This document shows, one piece after another, positions 44,292 to 52,508 of a stretch of DNA of 64,000 nucleotides. Under the pieces are notes generated by a model that was not told where the DNA came from, did not search any database, and saw nothing but the letters and a program-made list of their open reading frames with translations. A program made the position numbers and the translations under genes. Within the stretch, counting starts at the first letter, position 1. Every line of letters begins with the position of its first letter. Source of the stretch: Parabacteroides distasonis (lineage in GTDB: Bacteria; Bacteroidota; Bacteroidia; Bacteroidales; Tannerellaceae); the NCBI RefSeq assembly GCF_004793765.1, contig NZ_SRYM01000006.1, positions 1-64,000 on the forward strand, read 5' to 3'.

Positions 44292-44999
44292 ATGAAACTA
44301 TATAGTCTATATATAATGTATGCCTTATTCCTGTTATTCGGGCTGGGTTGTGATGAGGGTAAGATTTATCCGGATGAGACGGTTGATTCCGGGCGAACCG
44401 CTACCGTGTCACTTTCTTTCACTGGCCTGAAAGCTTGGCCGAAGGAGAATATGCTCTCGTTATGCGCTTTTGGCGAGGATAAGTCGAAACCTTTGCAAAC
44501 CCAGCGTATCAGTAAGCCGGCGGAAGACGGCAAAAGACTAAAACTCCGATTGAATAATGTCACTCCGGATACGAGGAGTATAGAGGTCGCTGTGATTAGT
44601 AGGGGATTGCGGTTGGTTTACTCCTATTATACGTCTCCGGTGGATGATTCGGACGAACCGCTTGATTTGTCTGTGGGCGAATTGGATTTAGCGAGCTTCA
44701 AACGTGTACAAGCGCAGGTGTTCGACTTGAATTGCCTGTCTTGTCATGGCGGGGGATCGGGATTGGCCGGTCAGCTGGATCTTAGGGACGATGTAGCCTA
44801 TAAATCCTTAGTGAATGTCAAGGCGCCCCTTTCGGAAGAGGGTAAGAACTACGTGACCCCGGGTGATATAAACGATAGTTTCTTGCTGGATATATTGGAG
44901 GATAATCCGGTACATAAGGATATGTTCAATAGTTCCGGGAAACAGGAGGTCCTTGCTTTGATCCAAGGTTGGATCTTAGGAGGGGCATTGGATAATTGA
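44292..44999 (+). CDS. Mono-heme cytochrome c-type lipoprotein
   Basis: 235 residues from the ATG at 44292; an upstream TTG adds two residues only. Lipobox LFGLGC (Cys 18). A beta domain (about 30-125) is followed by a cytochrome c segment with one CxxCH, NCLSCHGGGSGLAGQLDLRD (about residue 148), and a distal Met candidate in VHKDMFN. The layout matches planctomycete-type c cytochrome domains. It could pass electrons to or from the di-heme protein encoded just before. Confidence 0.8.
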   Translation: MKLYSLYIMYALFLLFGLGCDEGKIYPDETVDSGRTATVSLSFTGLKAWPKENMLSLCAFGEDKSKPLQTQRISKPAEDGKRLKLRLNNVTPDTRSIEVAVISRGLRLVYSYYTSPVDDSDEPLDLSVGELDLASFKRVQAQVFDLNCLSCHGGGSGLAGQLDLRDDVAYKSLVNVKAPLSEEGKNYVTPGDINDSFLLDILEDNPVHKDMFNSSGKQEVLALIQGWILGGALDN

Positions 45000-45010
45000 T
45001 AAGAAAGAAA

Positions 45011-46165
45011 ATGATGAATTATACGAGAAAAATAGATACGGATAAAGCGGTAGAGGTTCAGATCTCTTCATTCACGGGCAAAGGTGGAACAACGGAATAT
45101 CAGGTGATGGTATCGATTACAGACCCTTGTTTGTCTTTCGTGGAGCAATTGCAAAACCTTTTGCGGGTTTATGTGACTGTCGTGAAGGAAGAGCTATCGA
45201 ATGACGCTACCGCCGTTTTCCGCCGTTATTTTTTAAGTGACGCGGCTAATCAGACGGATAGCGTGATGGAGTGGGAGTGCGAGAGCGCCTTTTGTCCGCT
45301 CTCTATCGTGCAGCAACCGCCTTTGAATGGAACAAAGATCGCTATGTGGACTTATTTGCAAACGGGCATGTCGGTACAAACGTACGATTCCGGTTTACTG
45401 GAAGCGTCGCATAACGGTTATAGGCACCTCTGGGGGGGAGGTGCCTTCAATAAGGCGGCCAATTCGGAATACCAGACCCGGCTTTTATTGAATGACTATG
45501 TGATGCAATTGATGGGGCAGCGTTGTACGTTGGCCTCTCATTGTGTCCGTACTTGGTTCTTTGTGCAAAACGTAGACGTGAATTACGCCGGTGTGGTGAA
45601 AGCCCGGAAAGAAGTTTTTATCACGCAGAATCTTACGGAGAAGACGCATTATATCGCTAGTACGGGTATCGAGGGACGTCATGCCGATCCCTCGGTGTTG
45701 GTACAGATGGACAGTTATGCGGTGGATGGGTTGGAGCCGGGACAGATTCAGTTCCTTTACGCTCCCACGCACTTGAATCCTACTTATGAATATGGAGTAA
45801 CCTTCGAGCGGGGTACGGCTGTTACGTATGGGGATCGTAAACAGGTCTTCATCTCGGGTACGGCGAGTATAGATAACCGGGGAGAGATTGTCTATCCGGG
45901 CGATATCGTAAAACAAACCGAGCGGATGATGGAAAATATCAGCGTGTTGCTGAAAGAGGCGGACGCTACTACTCGTGATATTACGCAGGCGATCACCTAT
46001 TTGAGAGATATGGCTGATTATGCGGTGGTTAAGAAGTATTTTGAGGCGCATTACCCGGATTTGCCACATTTGATAGTCTTGGCCCCCGTTTGCCGTCCCG
46101 GATGGTTGATAGAGACTGAGTGTATAGCGGTCGTGCCGACGGAGTCGTCCTTTAAGCCTTTGTGA
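45011..46165 (+). CDS. RidA/YjgF-like protein with FkbO/Hyg5 chorismatase-type layout
   Basis: 384 residues from the ATG pair at 45011; the upstream TTG overlaps the previous stop. No signal peptide, so cytosolic. The N-terminal half is unassigned but contains GVVKARKEVFITQ and ASTGIEGRHADPS, like FkbO/Hyg5 chorismatases. The C-terminal third is RidA-like: KQVFISGTASIDNRGEIVYP through PVCRPGWLIETECIAVV with the conserved arginine. The activity could be enamine deamination or chorismate-derived acid formation; not certain. Its place in an iron/heme operon hints at an aromatic ligand, but this is speculation. Confidence 0.65.
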   Translation: MMNYTRKIDTDKAVEVQISSFTGKGGTTEYQVMVSITDPCLSFVEQLQNLLRVYVTVVKEELSNDATAVFRRYFLSDAANQTDSVMEWECESAFCPLSIVQQPPLNGTKIAMWTYLQTGMSVQTYDSGLLEASHNGYRHLWGGGAFNKAANSEYQTRLLLNDYVMQLMGQRCTLASHCVRTWFFVQNVDVNYAGVVKARKEVFITQNLTEKTHYIASTGIEGRHADPSVLVQMDSYAVDGLEPGQIQFLYAPTHLNPTYEYGVTFERGTAVTYGDRKQVFISGTASIDNRGEIVYPGDIVKQTERMMENISVLLKEADATTRDITQAITYLRDMADYAVVKKYFEAHYPDLPHLIVLAPVCRPGWLIETECIAVVPTESSFKPL

Positions 46166-46187
46166 AATAATAATAAATGTACGAGAT

Positions 46188-46937
46188 ATGGAAGAAAAAG
46201 GAGTATATTTGGCTATTCAAACACCAAGACAAGTTAGAAAGAAGCCTATGTATAAAAATGGAATGTACCGGGAAACCGATAAAATGAGTGATCTGATCTG
46301 CGAGAACTATCCGATGGTTTTAGTCATGAGCCGCTTTGGTATAGCGCTCGGGTTCGGAGAGAAGAATATCGGGGAGGTTTGCCGGCAGAATGGGGTGGAT
46401 GCTTGTACTTTCCTGACGGTCGTGAATTTCTTGGTCGAGGAAGTGAATACGCCTGTCGAGAATATCAGCAAATGCCTGTCGATCGAGAACTTGATCCGCT
46501 ATTTGCATAATGCCCATGATTACTTCTTGAACTTCCGCTTGCCACATATCCGTCGTAAATTGGTAGACGCTATATCCGGGTGCCCGGAGGATGTCGCTTT
46601 TGTGATCACGAAGTTTTTCGATGAGTATGCGGAGGAGGTAAATAAACACATGTCTTATGAGGAACGTGCTGTTTTCCCTTATGTCCGTAATTTGTTGGAA
46701 GGAAAGAGAGATCCGAAATACAATATTACGATCTTCCGTAAGCGTCATGATCAGATCGAGATGAAGATCACGGAGTTGAAAAATATCCTGATCAAATACT
46801 ATCCGGGAGCGGGTACGAATATGCTGAATAGTGTCTTGTTCGATATTTTTGCCACGGAGGAAGACTTGGCTTCACATACCCGTGTGGAGGATTATTTGTT
46901 TGTACCGGCCATATTGGCTTTGGAAAAACAATTATAA
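46188..46937 (+). CDS. Hemerythrin-domain protein (RIC/ScdA-like di-iron)
   Basis: 249 residues; a second in-frame ATG (MYKNGMYRETDKMSDLICEN) gives 229. Residues about 35-80 resemble the ScdA N-terminal helical domain (ALGFGEKNIGEVCRQNGVDA). The hemerythrin bundle has metal ligands in LIRYLHNAHDYFLN, LPHIRRKL, NKHMSYEERAVFPY, FRKRHDQIEMK and SHTRVED. Such proteins sense O2 or NO or repair iron-sulfur clusters. It lies immediately before the LuxR-type regulator gene. Confidence 0.85.
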   Translation: MEEKGVYLAIQTPRQVRKKPMYKNGMYRETDKMSDLICENYPMVLVMSRFGIALGFGEKNIGEVCRQNGVDACTFLTVVNFLVEEVNTPVENISKCLSIENLIRYLHNAHDYFLNFRLPHIRRKLVDAISGCPEDVAFVITKFFDEYAEEVNKHMSYEERAVFPYVRNLLEGKRDPKYNITIFRKRHDQIEMKITELKNILIKYYPGAGTNMLNSVLFDIFATEEDLASHTRVEDYLFVPAILALEKQL

Positions 46938-46947
46938 GCATGAATCG

Positions 46948-47559
46948 ATGAGTACAAATCTAAAGATTGCGATAGCCGAACCTTCTGTTATCATAAGGAG
47001 CGGACTGGAGAACCTGTTGAAACGGTTACCGGGTTTCCGTATCCAGATGGTGGAGATTCATTCGGTGGAATCTCTTTTCGACTCGCTTCGTATGCACAAA
47101 CCGGATGTGTTGATCGTGAATCCGGCTTTGCCCGGCTATTTCACGTTGCAACATTTGAAGGAGGAAAGCGGCTGTGCCGAGATGAAATGTATCGCTTTAT
47201 TATATTCTGTCTCAGACAGTGTGTTATTGCGTTCTTATGATGAACAAATTAACATATACGATAGCCCTGATGAGATCAAGCACAAATTGGAACGGTTGAA
47301 CGCCGAGGTACTTCCGGATGACGAGCCGGAAGGGGATGACGAGCAACAATCGTTAAGCTCGAGGGAAAAAGAGATCGTAGTCTGCGTCGTGAAGGGAATG
47401 ACAAACCGGGAGATAGCGGATCGTTTGTTTCTTTCTACGCATACGGTCATCACCCACCGCCGTAATATCGCTCGGAAACTTCAAATTCATAGTGCCAGCG
47501 GTCTTACGATCTATGCGATTGTCAATAAGCTGGTCGAATTAGGCGACATTAAACAGTAA
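46948..47559 (+). CDS. LuxR/NarL-type regulator with atypical receiver domain
   Basis: 204 residues from the ATG at 46948 (the frame opens earlier, inside the hemerythrin gene). Receiver-like domain about 5-110, but the phospho-acceptor position reads LIVNPALPG (Asn 57 instead of Asp), and the first acidic pair is IAEPS, so classical phosphorylation is unlikely. LuxR HTH at about 133-198 (SLSSREKEIVVCVVKGMTNR, STHTVITHRRNIARKL). No sensor kinase in the operon. It probably responds to a ligand or partner, possibly the hemerythrin, and controls the operon. Confidence 0.85.
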   Translation: MSTNLKIAIAEPSVIIRSGLENLLKRLPGFRIQMVEIHSVESLFDSLRMHKPDVLIVNPALPGYFTLQHLKEESGCAEMKCIALLYSVSDSVLLRSYDEQINIYDSPDEIKHKLERLNAEVLPDDEPEGDDEQQSLSSREKEIVVCVVKGMTNREIADRLFLSTHTVITHRRNIARKLQIHSASGLTIYAIVNKLVELGDIKQ

Positions 47560-47580
47560 TCGTATATTTATAAGTAAGTT

Positions 47581-47626
47581 AAAGGGAATGTGGATAAGCG
47601 ATAAAAGCGCCTTCCGCATTCCCTTT
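47581..47626 (+). terminator. Operon terminator
   Basis: 10-bp arms AAAGGGAATG / CATTCCCTTT with a 26-base interior; it follows the regulator stop by 22 bases. No long T run (ACTATTAAT follows). Confidence 0.65.
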
Positions 47627-47730
47627 ACTATTAATATAATTAAATTTAATGATCATATCTTATTAACGCTTATCGAAAACTAAAACCCGTTTATTCCTGT
47701 TTCTTCTTCAAATCATTAAGCTTATAAGAA

Positions 47731-48297
47731 ATGAAGAAAGCATTTTTACTTGGATTAGCATTGTTATTTTCCTTATCTATGAGCGCACAACATTTCGCGT
47801 TGAAGAACAATCTTCTCTACGACGCGACTACGACTCCGAACTTAGGATTCGAGGTGGGCTTAAGCAAAAAGGTTACATTGGATGTCTCGGCGGGATATAA
47901 TCCTTTCAAGTTCAATGACGGTAAGAAACTGAAGCATTGGCTTGTCATGCCGGAAGTGCGTTATTGGACTTGCGAGAAATTCAACGGTACGTTTATTGGC
48001 GTGCATGCGTTGGGCGGACAGTATAATATCGCCGGGATTAAATTACCCTTTGGCATATTCCCTAATTTGAAGGACCATCGTTATGATGGTTATTTGTACG
48101 GTGGCGGACTTACGTTGGGACATCAATGGATACTGAATAAGCGTTGGAGTATAGAAGCCGCTATCGGCGCCGGTTATGCCCGTGTACATTATGATAAGTA
48201 TAATTGCGGGGAATGTGGCTCCAAGATCGAGACCAAGAACTCGAACTATTGGGGTGTAACGAAAGCGGCCCTTTCTATCATTTATTTTATCCACTAA
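47731..48297 (+). CDS. DUF3575 outer-membrane protein
   Basis: 188 residues, signal peptide ending SMSAQ (residue 20). The start of the mature part ALKNNLLYDATTTPNLGFEV is the DUF3575 signature; the C-terminal strand ends IIYFIH. DUF3575 proteins usually sit in fimbria-assembly operons of Bacteroidales next to DUF3868, as here, but no fimbrillin gene follows. One CGECG motif near residue 158. Confidence 0.85.
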   Translation: MKKAFLLGLALLFSLSMSAQHFALKNNLLYDATTTPNLGFEVGLSKKVTLDVSAGYNPFKFNDGKKLKHWLVMPEVRYWTCEKFNGTFIGVHALGGQYNIAGIKLPFGIFPNLKDHRYDGYLYGGGLTLGHQWILNKRWSIEAAIGAGYARVHYDKYNCGECGSKIETKNSNYWGVTKAALSIIYFIH

Positions 48298-48315
48298 AAA
48301 ACGATCTAGAGAGAT

Positions 48316-49764
48316 ATGAGACATTTATTGAGTATATGTATCGCTTTATTGTTCCTCGGAGGTGTGAGCCTACAGGCACAGAACGGTGTGCGGGGAACTG
48401 TTAGTTTCGAGAATGTAAGCGCAAAGAAGGACGGAAGCCAGCTTATGATGAATTTTACGACCAATCTGAGCAATCTGCGTTTGAAATCCCAAGAGATGGT
48501 CATCCTGACACCGGTATTGCAATCGGTGGATAAATCGCAGTCTTACCAGTTTAACCCGATCGTGATTACCGGGCGGGCACGTATGAAGGCGTTGAACCGT
48601 GAGTTGGGTTTCAATAGTTATGAATTTCCCCAAACTCCTAGCTTGATTATCCGTCAGACGAAGAAGGGGCCCGAATTGATTCCGGTGGAGTTGTCCGTGC
48701 CTTATGCGGGATGGATGCGAAACGCTACCTTGATGGTGGATGAGAATACCACGGGATGCGCTTCTTGCGAGGTATCAGATGAAACCTATGGGGTGATGAA
48801 CCGTGTATTGCCTCCGTTGGCTCCTCCCGTTTATGAGCTTAGCTATGTTACTCCTCCGGTAGAACCGGTAAAACAGCGAAGTGAGACGCATTCCGCTTAT
48901 TTGAATTTTGAGGTAGGCAAGTCCGTATTGTTACGTGCTTTCAAGGATAACACTACCGTACTGAATGAGGTGAATAAGATTGTAACGGAAGTCCGTAGCG
49001 ATAAGAATCTTAGTTTTACCGAATTTAAGGTTACCGGATACGCTTCCCCGGAAGGTGGTTACGACTATAATATGAGATTGTCCGAGAGCCGTGCCAAGGC
49101 TTTTGTCGCTTACATGAAAGATAAGGAGAATATAGATCCTTCCTTGATGAAAGTAAATTGGATGGGTGAGGATTGGATCGGGTTGCGTCAAGCGATTATG
49201 AAATCAGATCTAGCGAATAAAAAGGAGATTCTGGAGATCTTGGATATTCAAGATATAAACAAGCGCAAAGCTAAATTGCAAGCCTTGAACGGAGGTCGGA
49301 CGTATAAGATATTATTGGATAAATACTATCCTCCTTTAAGACGCATTGATTATACCTTGGCTTATATCGCACGTCCGTTCGACGTGAACGAGGCTAAGCA
49401 AGTGATCAGAACGAAGCCTCAATATTTAAGTTTGAATGAGATGTTCTTGGTGGCTAATTCCTATGATAAAGGTAGCGATCAGTTCAAGGAGGTATTTGAT
49501 ATCGCTGTTCGTCTTTATCCGAGCGACCCAATCGCTCAATTGAATACGGCGGCTCTTGAGATTGAGACAGGCGCTTACGATCCGGCCATCAGTCGTTTGC
49601 AAGGCATTAATTTGCCGGAAGCATGGAATAACCTAGGTGTCGCTTATGCGATGAAGAAGGATTATACGACCGCTATGCAATATTTCGATCAAGCAGCCCA
49701 AGCCGGCGTGCAGGATGCCGCCGCGAACCGGAATGAACTGACCGCTTGGTTGGCCGAGCAATAA
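48316..49764 (+). CDS. DUF3868/OmpA-like protein with TPR end
   Basis: 482 residues, signal peptide (about 1-22, ending LQAQ). Residues about 25-170 form a DUF3868-type beta domain. Residues about 195-300 are OmpA-like (YLNFEVGKSVLLRAFKDNTT, TEFKVTGYASPEGGYDYNMR, SESRAKAF), and the C-terminus has TPR-type helices (AWNNLGVAYAMKKDYTTAMQ). It probably binds peptidoglycan and supports a surface structure together with the DUF3575 protein 18 bases upstream. Confidence 0.85.
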   Translation: MRHLLSICIALLFLGGVSLQAQNGVRGTVSFENVSAKKDGSQLMMNFTTNLSNLRLKSQEMVILTPVLQSVDKSQSYQFNPIVITGRARMKALNRELGFNSYEFPQTPSLIIRQTKKGPELIPVELSVPYAGWMRNATLMVDENTTGCASCEVSDETYGVMNRVLPPLAPPVYELSYVTPPVEPVKQRSETHSAYLNFEVGKSVLLRAFKDNTTVLNEVNKIVTEVRSDKNLSFTEFKVTGYASPEGGYDYNMRLSESRAKAFVAYMKDKENIDPSLMKVNWMGEDWIGLRQAIMKSDLANKKEILEILDIQDINKRKAKLQALNGGRTYKILLDKYYPPLRRIDYTLAYIARPFDVNEAKQVIRTKPQYLSLNEMFLVANSYDKGSDQFKEVFDIAVRLYPSDPIAQLNTAALEIETGAYDPAISRLQGINLPEAWNNLGVAYAMKKDYTTAMQYFDQAAQAGVQDAAANRNELTAWLAEQ

Positions 49765-49788
49765 TGGAGATACTTACCTCCGAAGATA

Positions 49789-49816
49789 AAAAAGTCCCCG
49801 TTTCGGGGGCTTTTTT
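49789..49816. terminator. Strong bidirectional terminator
   Basis: AAAAAGTCCCCG and CGGGGGCTTTTT arms, symmetrical A/T runs, between convergent genes (49764 + and 49821 -). Confidence 0.92.
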
Positions 49817-49820
49817 GTGC

Positions 49821-50891
49821 TTATAATTTCGCTTTCCATTCATTCATCAATTCGGTAATGGTTTCCCGTACCGAAGTGATCTTATTCGCTCGCCAAGCGT
49901 TGCTGCCGGCAAAAGCGTATCCATTCTCGAAATTACCTTTGAAAGCATTGTACAAGGCGGTGACGATGCAGTACGGACTGCGTGATATATCACACGTCTT
50001 GATACAGTTGAAGGGACAAACTTTCGGTTGCTTGATTCCTGCCTTCACTTTCTCGAGGAAACTGCAATGGATGGCTCGTCCAGGCATACCGACGGGGCTT
50101 TTGATAATCTCTATATCCTTCTCTTCAGCCTGTATGTAGGTCTGTTTGAAGGCTTCCGAGGCATCGCATTCCGTGGTGGTAACGAACCGGGTTCCTAACT
50201 GAACGCCTGATGCTCCAAGGTCTATCATGCGTTTGATATCTTCACCCGTGTAAATGCCTCCTGCTGCGATTACCGGGATCTTTTTGTCGTATTTTTGTTC
50301 AAAATGAGAGACTTCTTCTATGACTTGGGGTAGCAGCTCTTCCAAAGAGAACTGTTGGTCTTCCAACTGGTTTTCCTTATATCCCAGATGTCCACCCGCT
50401 TTCGGACCTTCCAGTACCACCGCATCCGGAAGATAATCATAGTTATTCTTCCATTTCTCGCAGATGATACGTACGGCACGTGCGCTGGAAACGATGGGAA
50501 CCAGCTTGGTGACGCTATCTTTCTTGAGGAAAGAAGGTAAGTCCAAGGGCAGTCCGGCACCGCTGAAAATGATGTCTACCTTTTCCGCTATACTGGTTTT
50601 CACCAATTCAGCGAAGTCGGAAAGAGCTACCATTACGTTTACGCCGATGATACCTTTCGCTTTTTCCCGAGCCTTGCGGATCTCTTCCGCTAACCCGAGA
50701 TTCCCAGCTTCCGTATAATTGCCGGGTGACAATTTCTTATATAAGAGTCCGAGACCGGCTGCGGAGATAACGCCGATCCCACCTTCATTTGCAACGGCCG
50801 AGGCTAAGCCGGAAAGAGAGATACCTACGCCCATTCCACCTTGGATGATTGGAATACGAGCCTTTAGGTCTCCGATTGTTAATGTCTTCAT
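49821..50891 (-). CDS. Nitronate monooxygenase (2-nitropropane dioxygenase-like)
   Basis: 356 residues. FMN-binding TIM barrel: IPIIQGGMGVGISLSGLASA at the start, GIIGVNVMVAL, VVLEGPKAGGHLG, VIAAGGIYTGEDIKRMIDLG and SGVQLGTRFVTTTECDAS. Oxidises nitronates; some relatives are FMN-dependent enoyl reductases (FabK), and the ending with a CPFNCIKTC segment differs from classical FabK. Monocistronic, divergent from the porin. Confidence 0.88.
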   Translation of the reverse strand: MKTLTIGDLKARIPIIQGGMGVGISLSGLASAVANEGGIGVISAAGLGLLYKKLSPGNYTEAGNLGLAEEIRKAREKAKGIIGVNVMVALSDFAELVKTSIAEKVDIIFSGAGLPLDLPSFLKKDSVTKLVPIVSSARAVRIICEKWKNNYDYLPDAVVLEGPKAGGHLGYKENQLEDQQFSLEELLPQVIEEVSHFEQKYDKKIPVIAAGGIYTGEDIKRMIDLGASGVQLGTRFVTTTECDASEAFKQTYIQAEEKDIEIIKSPVGMPGRAIHCSFLEKVKAGIKQPKVCPFNCIKTCDISRSPYCIVTALYNAFKGNFENGYAFAGSNAWRANKITSVRETITELMNEWKAKL

Positions 50892-50925
50892 TAAAAAAAT
50901 AAATATAGTGTTTCAAAAATCGAGG

Positions 50926-50933
50926 CAAAGGTA
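50926..50933 (-). promoter_or_regulatory. Promoter -7 box (TACCTTTG)
   Basis: Minus-strand TACCTTTG, 35 bases upstream of the nitronate monooxygenase ATG at 50891. The nearest TTG is 22 bases further upstream, slightly too far. Confidence 0.5.
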
Positions 50934-51060
50934 GCACAATATCCTAATAAATGTGCAAAATGAACCATAATTATCGCGCAAATATTATAGTTATGTGCAA
51001 TGTATGGAACGAACAGATTATTTTATGTAAATTCGTCCCTAAATAATTAGACAAGACGAT

Positions 51061-51107
51061 TTGTAACAGGATTGTAATGTATGTGAAACGGAGGCGTTGT
51101 AACTTTG
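51061..51107 (+). promoter_or_regulatory. Pho-box-like array and promoter of the porin gene
   Basis: Three 7-mers TTGTAAC (51061), TTGTAAT (51072) and GTGAAAC (51083), each separated by 4 bases (11-bp period), then exactly 10 bases to TAACTTTG (51100-51107). There is no -33 TTG; the repeats take its place, as in PhoB-activated promoters. The same design lies before pstS at 52434. Confidence 0.65.
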
Positions 51108-51136
51108 CGACGCAAATATAGTTTTTATTGTTAGGA

Positions 51137-52423
51137 ATGAAAGTAGGAAAAGTTATAGCGTTCATGCTAGTGCTGCTTCCATTTAGCATGGGAGCGCAGG
51201 AGATGGATCAGCCGGTGGAAAAACGTATCGATTCCTTGGCTACGGAAGTGACTACCTTGGATAAGGTAGTCCGGAAGCTAAGCAAATTCAAGGTTTCCGC
51301 TTATATCCAAGGACAATACCAATATGGACAGCAAGACGCTACCTTGAAAGTGGGCGATAAGAACGAGAACTTGGATAAAGGGTTTAACCGGATCGGTATC
51401 CGCCGGGGGCGTATGAAGTTTGAGTACAATGATGGGATCGGAACAGGTGCTGTCCAGATCGAGGTGAATGATAAGGGAGTAAGTTTCCGTGATCTGTATA
51501 TCGGTATCAAGGATCCTTGGACGAAACGTAGCCAGTTGATGGCTGGTGTGTTCAACCGTCCTTTCGGCTATGAGGTCTGTTATTCTACGAGTGCTCTCGA
51601 ATCTCCGGAGAGAGCGACTATTATCCAGTATTTCTTCCCGGATGAGCGTGACTTGGGAGCGATGCTTACCTTACGTACCCAAACTACCAGCCCATTGAGT
51701 TTCTTGCGATTGGATGCCGGCGTGTTTGCCGGAAACAGTATTAACCGGGAGACGGATAGCCGGAAAGATTTCATCGGGCGTCTGGGTGCCGAGAAGGCGA
51801 TAGGCGACTGGGGAAAATGGGGAGCCGGTTTCTCCTATTACCATGGCTTTGTCTACAACCCGACAACCGAGGCGTATGAGATGCGTGGCAATCATTTCGT
51901 TAAGAGGGATATGGGAGAGACGGGTACTTATATGAAGCGCCAGTATTTAGGTTTGGATGGACAGTTTAGTTTTCTTTCATCTTTAGGAAAGACCACTCTC
52001 CATGCGGAAGGTTTGATCGGTACCCAACCTGGTATCGCCGGAAGCAGTAAAAGCCCGAACTACAGTACCCGACCGGAGAATTTGCCGGAAAATTCTTTGT
52101 TCAAGCGCCCTTTCCTCGGTTACTTCTTTTATTTGGTACAGGATATAGGCACCTCTCCTTTCTCCGCCGTATTGAAATATGACGTTTACGATCCGAATAC
52201 GAAGGTGAGTGGCAATGAGGTCGGGGCGGAAAACAGTTTCACCTCAAAAACCGACTTGGCTCAAAGCACGATAGGTATCGGCGGTATCTATAATTTCAAT
52301 AAACATATCCGTCTACAAGCTTACTACGAGTTTAACTTTAATGAGAAAAGTAACCTCGTGAAGGGCTACGAGAACGACCGGAAGGATAATGTATTGACAG
52401 TCCGTCTTCAATATAAGTTTTAA
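51137..52423 (+). CDS. Phosphate-selective porin O/P-like
   Basis: 428 residues from the ATG at 51137; the TTG at 51128 is less likely. Signal peptide ends SMGAQ; a short coiled-coil (KRIDSLATEVTTLDKVVRKL) precedes the barrel. OprP/O signatures include GFNRIGIRRGRMKFEYNDGI, LMAGVFNRPFGYEVCYSTSA and SPERATIIQYFFPDERDLGA. Terminal strand VRLQYKF. The Pho-box-like promoter and the pstS gene 85 bases downstream point to phosphate uptake through the outer membrane under starvation. Confidence 0.88.
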   Translation: MKVGKVIAFMLVLLPFSMGAQEMDQPVEKRIDSLATEVTTLDKVVRKLSKFKVSAYIQGQYQYGQQDATLKVGDKNENLDKGFNRIGIRRGRMKFEYNDGIGTGAVQIEVNDKGVSFRDLYIGIKDPWTKRSQLMAGVFNRPFGYEVCYSTSALESPERATIIQYFFPDERDLGAMLTLRTQTTSPLSFLRLDAGVFAGNSINRETDSRKDFIGRLGAEKAIGDWGKWGAGFSYYHGFVYNPTTEAYEMRGNHFVKRDMGETGTYMKRQYLGLDGQFSFLSSLGKTTLHAEGLIGTQPGIAGSSKSPNYSTRPENLPENSLFKRPFLGYFFYLVQDIGTSPFSAVLKYDVYDPNTKVSGNEVGAENSFTSKTDLAQSTIGIGGIYNFNKHIRLQAYYEFNFNEKSNLVKGYENDRKDNVLTVRLQYKF

Positions 52424-52433
52424 TTCATAGGAT

Positions 52434-52480
52434 TGTAATATCTGTTTCATCCCATTGAAATACCGAAGTATTTATTTTGT
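52434..52480 (+). promoter_or_regulatory. Pho-box-like array and promoter of pstS
   Basis: TTGTAAT (52434), GTTTCAT (52445) and TTGAAAT (52456), 4-base spacers, then exactly 10 bases to TTATTTTG (52473-52480). Spacing is identical to the array at 51061-51107. The distance from the -7 box to the start codon also matches (29 and 30 bases). Confidence 0.6.
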
Positions 52481-52508
52481 ATCGTAAATAAAAGATAAAT
52501 ACAAAGTA

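Noticed and set aside
45485-46069. 194-codon minus-strand frame opposite the RidA-like gene
   Set aside because: Antisense shadow of the real gene; no promoter, no recognisable motifs.
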